A stretch of DNA of 12,541 nucleotides from Pseudomonadota bacterium (GTDB lineage Bacteria > Pseudomonadota > Gammaproteobacteria > Xanthomonadales > Xanthomonadaceae): positions 1-12,541 of the forward strand of contig JANXZP010000110.1 of assembly GCA_025355485.1 (NCBI GenBank), written 5' to 3'. Position 1 is the first letter of the stretch. Every line of letters begins with the position of its first letter. A program made the position numbers and the translations under genes. Below the pieces are notes generated by a model. The model had not been told where the DNA came from. It was given only the letters and a program-made list of their open reading frames with translations, and searched no databases. Shown piece after piece: positions 7,174 through 10,860 of this stretch.

Positions 7174-8088
7174 TCAATGGCTTGGAAGCCTCGCGGCTTG
7201 GTCACGGCGCTTGCGGGCGACCCTCTGGGCCATGTAATCGACAACCTCCGCGGCCACGTCCACGCCGGTGGTGCTTTCGATGCCCTCCAGCCCCGGCGAC
7301 GAATTGACCTCGAGTACCAGCGGCCCGCGCCTGGATCGCAGCAGATCCACGCCGGCGACGTTGAGCCCCATGACTTTCGCGGCGCGGATCGCGGTGTCGG
7401 TTTCGGCGGCACTGAGCACGACCTTGGTCGCGGTGCCACCACGATGCAGGTTCGAGCGGAACTCCCCGGCGCGCGCCTTGCGTCGCATCGCGGCGACCAC
7501 CTTGCCGCCGACCACGAAGCAGCGCACATCGGTGCCGTTGGATTCGGCGATGAACTCCTGCACCAGGAACGTCGCGTACAGACCGCGCAGCGCCTCGATC
7601 ACGCTGCGCGATGATGAGAGTCGTTCGGTCAGGATCACGCCCGCTCCCTGGGTGCCTTCGTTGAGCTTGATGACGTGCGGCGGCTTGCCCAGCATCGCCA
7701 GCAGGTCGTTGGTGTCGTCGGGGTTGTCGCCGAACACCGTGGTCGGAAGACCGATGCCCTGCTTGGCCAGCAGTTGATGGCAACGCAACTTGTCGCGTGC
7801 GCGCAGGATCGCGTCGGATCCATTCGGCGTGTAGACATTCATCATCTCGAACTGGCGCAGCACCGCAGTGCCATAGCGCGTGATCGAAGCGCCGATGCGC
7901 GGCAGCACCGCGTCGTAATCGGTCAGCACGCGGCCCTTGTGGTGCATGTCGAAACCGTCCGGCGCGATCTTGATGTAGCAGCGCAGCGGATCGAGCACGC
8001 GCACGCTGTGGCCGCGTTCGCGCGCGGCCTCGACCAGGCGCTGGGTCGAGTAAAGTTTGCTGTTGCGCGAAAGGATGGCGAGTTTCAT
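7174..8088 (-). CDS. rimK: Ribosomal protein S6 C-terminal glutamate ligase, ATP-grasp
   Basis: A cytosolic ATP-grasp ligase that adds glutamate residues to the C-terminus of ribosomal protein S6. The 304-aa length matches the ~300 of E. coli RimK. Seen: the family N-terminus MKLAILSRNSKLYSTQRL, the stretch RIGASITRYGTAVLRQFE (64-81), the ATP-binding loop IKLNEGTQGAG (140-150), LVQEFI, the basic RSNLHRGG (211-218), and the metal site around Asp248, Glu260 and Asn262 in GVDLLRSRRGPLVLEVNSSPG. The start at 8088 has no Shine-Dalgarno. It overlaps (ATGA) the stop of a short duplicated ORF, which itself overlaps the stop of the protease gene, so initiation probably depends on coupled translation. 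A strong terminator follows about 145 nt downstream. The in-frame extension upstream to 8226 runs through the duplicated region and is unlikely to be translated. Identity is secure. Confidence 0.96.
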   Translation of the reverse strand: MKLAILSRNSKLYSTQRLVEAARERGHSVRVLDPLRCYIKIAPDGFDMHHKGRVLTDYDAVLPRIGASITRYGTAVLRQFEMMNVYTPNGSDAILRARDKLRCHQLLAKQGIGLPTTVFGDNPDDTNDLLAMLGKPPHVIKLNEGTQGAGVILTERLSSSRSVIEALRGLYATFLVQEFIAESNGTDVRCFVVGGKVVAAMRRKARAGEFRSNLHRGGTATKVVLSAAETDTAIRAAKVMGLNVAGVDLLRSRRGPLVLEVNSSPGLEGIESTTGVDVAAEVVDYMAQRVARKRRDQAARLPSH

Positions 8089-8208
8089 ACACGAATGGCC
8101 GGCTCGGGGAAATTGCGACCACACGCAGCCTCGACCAGGCGCTGGGTCGAGCAGAGCGTGCTCTGGCGCGAAAGAATGGCAAACTTCATGCACGAATGGC
8201 CGGTTCGG
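8027..8208 (-). repeat. Imperfect tandem duplication across the protease/rimK junction, period 101 nt
   Basis: Copy A (8027-8107, inside rimK and its start region) and copy B (8128-8208, spanning the protease stop) align without gaps at an offset of exactly 101 nt. By my count about 69 of 81 positions are identical, including the first 24 bases. Similarity fades after about 8108/8209. Each copy carries a rimK-type ATG that overlaps a TGA. Copy B looks like the original gene junction, because the protease ends there. Copy A now supplies the working rimK start. Confidence 0.9.
8085..8189 (-). pseudogene. 34-aa chimeric mini-ORF: RimK N-terminus joined to the protease tail
   Basis: The ATG at 8189 overlaps the protease stop (ATGA) and opens a 34-codon frame. 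Residues 1-21 (MKFAILSRQSTLCSTQRLVEA) match RimK 1-21 at 17 of 21 positions. The frame then passes through a short junction and ends PEPAIRV, nearly the protease C-terminus PEPAIRA. Its TGA overlaps the ATG of intact rimK, again as ATGA. It is the direct product of the 101-nt tandem duplication: because 101 leaves remainder 2 on division by 3, the duplicated start and stop fall in one frame. It has no ATP-grasp core and cannot be a ligase. It may serve only to pass ribosomes from the protease gene to rimK, or it may be a decaying relic. Differences from RimK are mostly amino-acid changing, which suggests no constraint on the peptide. Confidence 0.7.
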
Positions 8209-8653
8209 GAGAGTGCCGTCCGGCACGGAACGAACGCGCCGGATCGACCAGGAAATGCCGCGCCAGCGCGGTGCGCCCGAGCAACATCGGAAACAGCATA
8301 TTCCTGCGCGAGGTCAGATTGATTTCAACCGGATACTCCTGCCCGGCGAGCAGCAGGCGCGTGCGCAGGAAGAAGCGTTCGCTGACATGGCCGCCCGAAT
8401 CGGTGACCGGCCTGCGGTCGTGCACCGTGGACTCGACCACGACCAGCTTGTTATCCGCCGATCCGGTGGCAACGCTGAAGCGCACCCACTCGCGGCCGCC
8501 CGACTGGAATGTTTCCAGCGTGTCCACGTGCAGCGCGGACGAACGCGCGCCGGTATCGAGCTTGGCGCGGATCGCGTGGATGCCCAGATCCGGCAGCGCC
8601 AGCCATTCGCGCCAGCCCAATACGGGTCTGGATGGATTTGCCCGTTCGACCAT
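8186..8653 (-). CDS. RimB-like putative zinc/ATP-dependent protease (PF05618-type, retropepsin fold)
   Basis: A 155-aa cytosolic protein of the family annotated 'putative ATP-dependent zinc protease' (COG4067/PF05618 by recollection). Seen: LGWREWLALPDLGIHAIRAK followed by LDTGARSSAL, with the aspartyl-protease-like DTGA (Asp33), and near the C-terminus INLTSRRNMLFPMLLGRTAL (111-130) and HFLVDPARS. In Pseudomonas the homologue RimB is encoded with rimK and is reported to modulate S6 modification; the adjacency here supports the same role. The start at 8653 has a strong GGAGG ribosome site five bases upstream. In-frame sequence further upstream is the tRNA gene read as protein and was excluded. 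The stop overlaps the ATG of the duplicated rimK fragment. The C-terminal PEPAIRA is repeated in that fragment. The symbol is left blank because RimB naming is not settled outside pseudomonads. Confidence 0.88.
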   Translation of the reverse strand: MVERANPSRPVLGWREWLALPDLGIHAIRAKLDTGARSSALHVDTLETFQSGGREWVRFSVATGSADNKLVVVESTVHDRRPVTDSGGHVSERFFLRTRLLLAGQEYPVEINLTSRRNMLFPMLLGRTALARHFLVDPARSFRAGRHSPEPAIRA

Positions 8654-8692
8654 GCTGCCTCCGTGCCGCCTGGGTCGTGGGTGGTGATCGGA

Positions 8693-8766
8693 TGGAGCGG
8701 GTGATGGGAATCGAACCCACGCTAGCAGCTTGGGAAGCTGCAGTTCTACCATTGAACTACACCCGC
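8693..8766 (-). tRNA. tRNA-Gly (anticodon CCC)
   Basis: A complete 74-nt cloverleaf including an encoded 3' CCA. The acceptor stem is GCGGGTG/CACCCGC with discriminator T before CCA. The D arm GTTCAATGGTAGAAC and the T arm with GGTTCGATTCC are canonical. The anticodon arm is GCAGC-TTCCCAA-GCTGC, placing CCC at positions 34-36, so the tRNA reads GGG glycine codons. It lies 39 nt upstream of the protease start on the same strand with no terminator between, so the primary transcript probably continues into the protease-rimK genes. Confidence 0.97.
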
Positions 8767-8777
8767 CTCGCCCGACG

Positions 8778-8806
8778 ATTATGCCGAGCAGCGAAGACGC
8801 CCGCAA
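8778..8806 (-). promoter_or_regulatory. Sigma70-type promoter for tRNA-Gly and probably the protease-rimK operon
   Basis: On the minus strand, TTGCGG (8806-8801) and CATAAT (8783-8778) are separated by 17 bases, close to consensus. A start site would fall about 5-6 nt before the tRNA 5' end. The stretch after the -10 is very GC-rich, as in stringently controlled stable-RNA promoters. It lies in the 62-bp divergent space shared with thiS. Confidence 0.7.
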
Positions 8807-8828
8807 CGCGGTTCACCGGAGCAGTTCA

Positions 8829-9029
8829 ATGCAGATCATCCTCAACGGCGAACCGATGCAGCTCGATGGCGTGCCAACGCTCGCCGAATTGCTCGAGCTC
8901 AGCGGCTATGCCGGACGTCGCGTCGCGGTGGAGATCAACCAATCCATCGTCCCGCGAAGCAAACATGTCGAGCACCGGCTTGCGGAAGGCGATCGCGTGG
9001 AAATCGTACAGGCGCTTGGTGGGGGCTGA
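8829..9029 (+). CDS. thiS: Thiamine biosynthesis sulfur carrier protein
   Basis: A 66-aa ubiquitin-fold sulfur carrier. Its C-terminal glycine is adenylated and converted to a thiocarboxylate, which donates sulfur to ThiG for the thiazole ring of thiamine. Seen: MQIILNGEPMQLDG..TLAELLEL, VAVEINQSIVPRS, a GDRVEIVQALGGG end with the required terminal Gly-Gly, and the normal length of ~66. The start at 8829 is preceded by GGAG at 8818-8821. It is followed by thiG after 64 nt and then trmB, an order I recall in other gammaproteobacteria. No ThiF/ThiI partner is in the window. The 62-bp upstream space is too short for a TPP riboswitch, and none of its conserved boxes is visible. Confidence 0.95.
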   Translation: MQIILNGEPMQLDGVPTLAELLELSGYAGRRVAVEINQSIVPRSKHVEHRLAEGDRVEIVQALGGG

Positions 9030-9081
9030 AAAAATCCGCGAGGCGCCGGTCCGATACGCCCACATCGCATACCAATCGCGC

Positions 9082-9087
9082 GATAAT
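9082..9087 (+). promoter_or_regulatory. Candidate -10 box for a leaderless thiG transcript
   Basis: GATAAT, one base from TATAAT, lies exactly six bases before the thiG ATG, which has no Shine-Dalgarno. The -35 region about 17 nt upstream (9059-9064) is weak, CCCACA. This placement would give an mRNA starting at or near the ATG. It could supplement read-through from thiS. Confidence 0.4.
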
Positions 9088-9093
9088 CCGGCG

Positions 9094-9900
9094 ATGAATG
9101 ATCTCGCACGCCCAAGCCCACAAGACGACCCACTGATCATCGCCGGCATCGCCTATCACTCGCGCCTGCTCACCGGCACCGGCAAGTTCGCCGACCTCGA
9201 ACAGACGCGCCTGGCGACCGAGGCCGCGGGTGCGCAGATCGTGACGGTCGCGATCCGCCGCACGAATATTGGCCAGGACAAGAACGCGCCGAACCTGCTC
9301 GACGTGCTGCCGCCGGATCGCTACACGATCTTGCCCAACACCGCCGGCTGCTACACCTCCGACGATGCGGTGCGCACCGCAAGGCTCGGTCGCGAACTGC
9401 TCGACGGCCATGCCCTGGTGAAACTCGAAGTGCTAGGCGATCAACAGACCTTGCATCCCGACATCCCGGCGACACTGGAAGCCGCGAAGACACTGATCGC
9501 CGAAGGTTTCCAGGTGATGGTCTATACCAGCGACGATCCAATCATGGCCAAGCGCTTCGAACAGATGGGCTGCGTGGCGGTCATGCCGCTCGCGGCGCCG
9601 ATCGGATCGGGCCTCGGCATCCGCAATCCTTACAACATCCTTACCATTGTCGAGAACGCGAAAGTTCCGATCCTCGTCGATGCCGGCGTCGGCACCGCTT
9701 CGGACGCTGCGATCGCGATGGAGCTCGGTTGCGATGGCGTGCTGATGAACACCGCGATCGCCGGCGCGCGCGATCCGATCCGGATGGCGCGCGCGATGAA
9801 GCTCGGCGTGGAAGCCGGCCGCGATGCGTTCCTCGCCGGACGCATTCCGAAGAAGCGCCACGCCAACGCATCGTCGCCGATCGAAGGCCTGTTCTTCTGA
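9094..9900 (+). CDS. thiG: Thiazole synthase
   Basis: A (beta/alpha)8 cytosolic enzyme that joins 1-deoxy-D-xylulose 5-phosphate, dehydroglycine or iminoacetate and ThiS-thiocarboxylate sulfur into the thiazole phosphate of thiamine. The 268-aa length is typical. Seen: LTGTGKF (27-33), VTVAIRRTNI (50-59), PNTAGCYT, LVKLEVLGD with Lys110 as the expected Schiff-base residue, the phosphate-binding MPLAAPIGSGLGIRNP, VDAGVGTASDAA (195-206), and GVLMNTAIAGARDP. The ATG at 9094 is preferred: earlier in-frame ATGs would read through the tRNA and thiS. There is no ribosome site, but a near-consensus -10 box sits six bases upstream. A 13-codon ORF begins in the last base of its stop codon and reaches the following ORF. 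Confidence 0.97.
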   Translation: MNDLARPSPQDDPLIIAGIAYHSRLLTGTGKFADLEQTRLATEAAGAQIVTVAIRRTNIGQDKNAPNLLDVLPPDRYTILPNTAGCYTSDDAVRTARLGRELLDGHALVKLEVLGDQQTLHPDIPATLEAAKTLIAEGFQVMVYTSDDPIMAKRFEQMGCVAVMPLAAPIGSGLGIRNPYNILTIVENAKVPILVDAGVGTASDAAIAMELGCDGVLMNTAIAGARDPIRMARAMKLGVEAGRDAFLAGRIPKKRHANASSPIEGLFF

Positions 9901-9941
9901 TGGCGAACCGACTCGCCACGCGCGCCGGGTGGATGGCATGA
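9900..9941 (+). other. 13-codon linker ORF between thiG and the trmB leader fragment
   Basis: ATG at 9900 overlaps the thiG stop (TGATG). It encodes MANRLATRAGWMA and stops at 9939-9941, overlapping the ATG at 9938 as ATGA. It bridges the otherwise untranslated 37 nt and could carry ribosomes forward. Such short bridges arise by chance, so the call is tentative. Confidence 0.25.
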
Positions 9942-10123
9942 GCGACGCGCTGCGCGAGCAACCTTTCACCGTCGATCCCGAGCACCGCAAGGTGCGCAGC
10001 TTCGCATTGCGCCAAGGGCGAGCCGGGGATTTCGTGGACTGCCTAGGCTCGGCAGTCCGCAGCGGCGAGCGCACGGCCACGGATGGCCGGGCCGGCGCCA
10101 AGCACCAAGGACGGCTCGCATGA
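9938..10123 (+). pseudogene. Truncated TrmB N-terminal fragment or leader ORF (61 aa)
   Basis: MSDALREQPFTVDPEHRKVR and the following SFALRQGR (residues 21-28) form a normal-looking TrmB start in host-type GC-rich codons. Residues 9-28 align with residues 9-28 of the intact TrmB that follows (11 of 20 identical: PFT, R, RSF, LR, GR). After LRQGR the frame leaves TrmB similarity and enters a structured insertion, reading AGDFVDCLGSAVRSGERT and onward to a stop at 10121-10123 that overlaps the trmB ATG (ATGA). It lacks the methyltransferase core. It is either the original trmB 5' end, cut off by an insertion and replaced, or one arm of a diverged duplication. It might be translated as a coupling leader. 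Confidence 0.6.
10018..10119 (+). repeat. 102-bp structured insertion bounded by 8-bp inverted repeats
   Basis: GCGAGCCG (10018-10025) and CGGCTCGC (10112-10119) are perfect reverse complements. Between them are a strong hairpin at 10034-10060 (GGACTGCC/GGCAGTCC, 7-nt loop, extendable by two pairs) and a smaller one at 10074-10089 (CGGCC/GGCCG). It interrupts TrmB-like coding sequence right after LRQGR, and its right end supplies the AAGGA ribosome site (10107-10111) and abuts the new trmB ATG. It resembles a small palindromic interspersed element (REP/MITE-like). No target duplication is evident and only one copy is in the window, so mobility is not shown. Confidence 0.5.
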
Positions 10124-10833
10124 TCGTCCGAGTCGTAAACAAACCATTTACAGCAGTAGATGGACGGAGAGAGATTCGCAGCTTCGTGTTGCGCGAGGGT
10201 CGTCTGACCCAATCGCAGGAACGCGCGATGCGTGAACTGTGGCCGAAGTACGGCGTGGACTACACCGGCGCGCCGCGCGACCTGCATGCGCTGTTCGGAC
10301 GGCGGGCGCCCTGCGTGCTCGAAATAGGCTTCGGCAACGGCGACGCGCTGCTGCACGCGGCGAGTGCCGATCCGGCGCGCGACCATATCGGCATCGAGGT
10401 GCACGCGCCCGGCGTCGGCCGCGCGCTCACCGGCATCGAGCACGCGCATCGGAATAACGTGCGTGTTTATCGCCACGATGCACTGGAAGTGTTGCGCAAC
10501 GAGATCGCCAGCTCCGCGCTAGCCGAGGTGCGCATCTACTTTCCCGACCCGTGGCACAAGAAGCGCCACCACAAGCGCCGGCTCGTCAATGCCGAAAACA
10601 TCGCGTTGATCGCCGATCGCCTGCGCGCCGGCGGCCTGCTGCACCTGGCGACCGACTGGCTGCCGTATGCCGAACAGATGTGGGACGTGCTCGATGCCGA
10701 GCCTGCGCTGCGCAATCGCGCGGGCGCGCGTGGCGCGGTGCCGCGTCCGGACTGGCGTACGCAGACGCGCTTCGAGAGCCGCGGCATCGGCCTCGGCCAC
10801 GGCGTGTTCGACCTGCTCTACGAACGCCGCTGA
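10120..10833 (+). CDS. trmB: tRNA (guanine-N7-)-methyltransferase
   Basis: A cytosolic SAM-dependent enzyme that methylates G46 of tRNAs to m7G. The 237-aa length is normal. Seen: VLEIGFGNGDALLH (67-80), the SAM loop, IGIEVHAPGVGRAL (90-103), RVYRHDALEVL, the signature IYFPDPWHKKRHHKRRL (139-155), LATDWLPYAEQM (177-188) and the C-terminal RGIGLGHGVFDLLYERR. The start at 10120 has AAGGA at 10107-10111 and an ATGA overlap with the preceding leader fragment. Codons 1-19 are unusual: about 47 percent GC, with GTA, AAA, CCA, TTT, ACA, GGA and AGA, whereas from CGC AGC TTC onward usage matches the host. A second, GC-rich version of the N-terminus lies upstream. The order thiS-thiG-trmB is familiar. 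Catalytic parts are intact, so it should be functional. Confidence 0.95.
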   Translation: MIVRVVNKPFTAVDGRREIRSFVLREGRLTQSQERAMRELWPKYGVDYTGAPRDLHALFGRRAPCVLEIGFGNGDALLHAASADPARDHIGIEVHAPGVGRALTGIEHAHRNNVRVYRHDALEVLRNEIASSALAEVRIYFPDPWHKKRHHKRRLVNAENIALIADRLRAGGLLHLATDWLPYAEQMWDVLDAEPALRNRAGARGAVPRPDWRTQTRFESRGIGLGHGVFDLLYERR

Positions 10834-10860
10834 TCGCATCGACTAAAGACCGACCGCATC

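Noticed and set aside
8027..8208. CRISPR or larger repeat array at the rimK start
   Set aside because: There are only two diverged copies explained by the flanking genes, with no regular spacers.
8089..8226. N-terminal extension of RimK to 8226
   Set aside because: It reads the duplicated region out of its natural frame and gives no conserved sequence. RimK proteins start MKLAILSR.
8654..8806. N-terminal extension of the protease with a peptide like GCSSMVELQLPKLLAW
   Set aside because: This is the tRNA-Gly gene and its flank read as protein. The strong ribosome site at ATG 8653 fixes the true start.
8767..8828. TPP riboswitch upstream of thiS
   Set aside because: Only 62 nt separate the divergent tRNA and thiS. 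None of the conserved TPP-aptamer boxes is visible.
8509..9093. Long in-frame extension upstream of thiG (463-aa ORF)
   Set aside because: It runs through the antisense of the protease gene, the tRNA and thiS in a different frame. Only the part from 9094 shows ThiG similarity.
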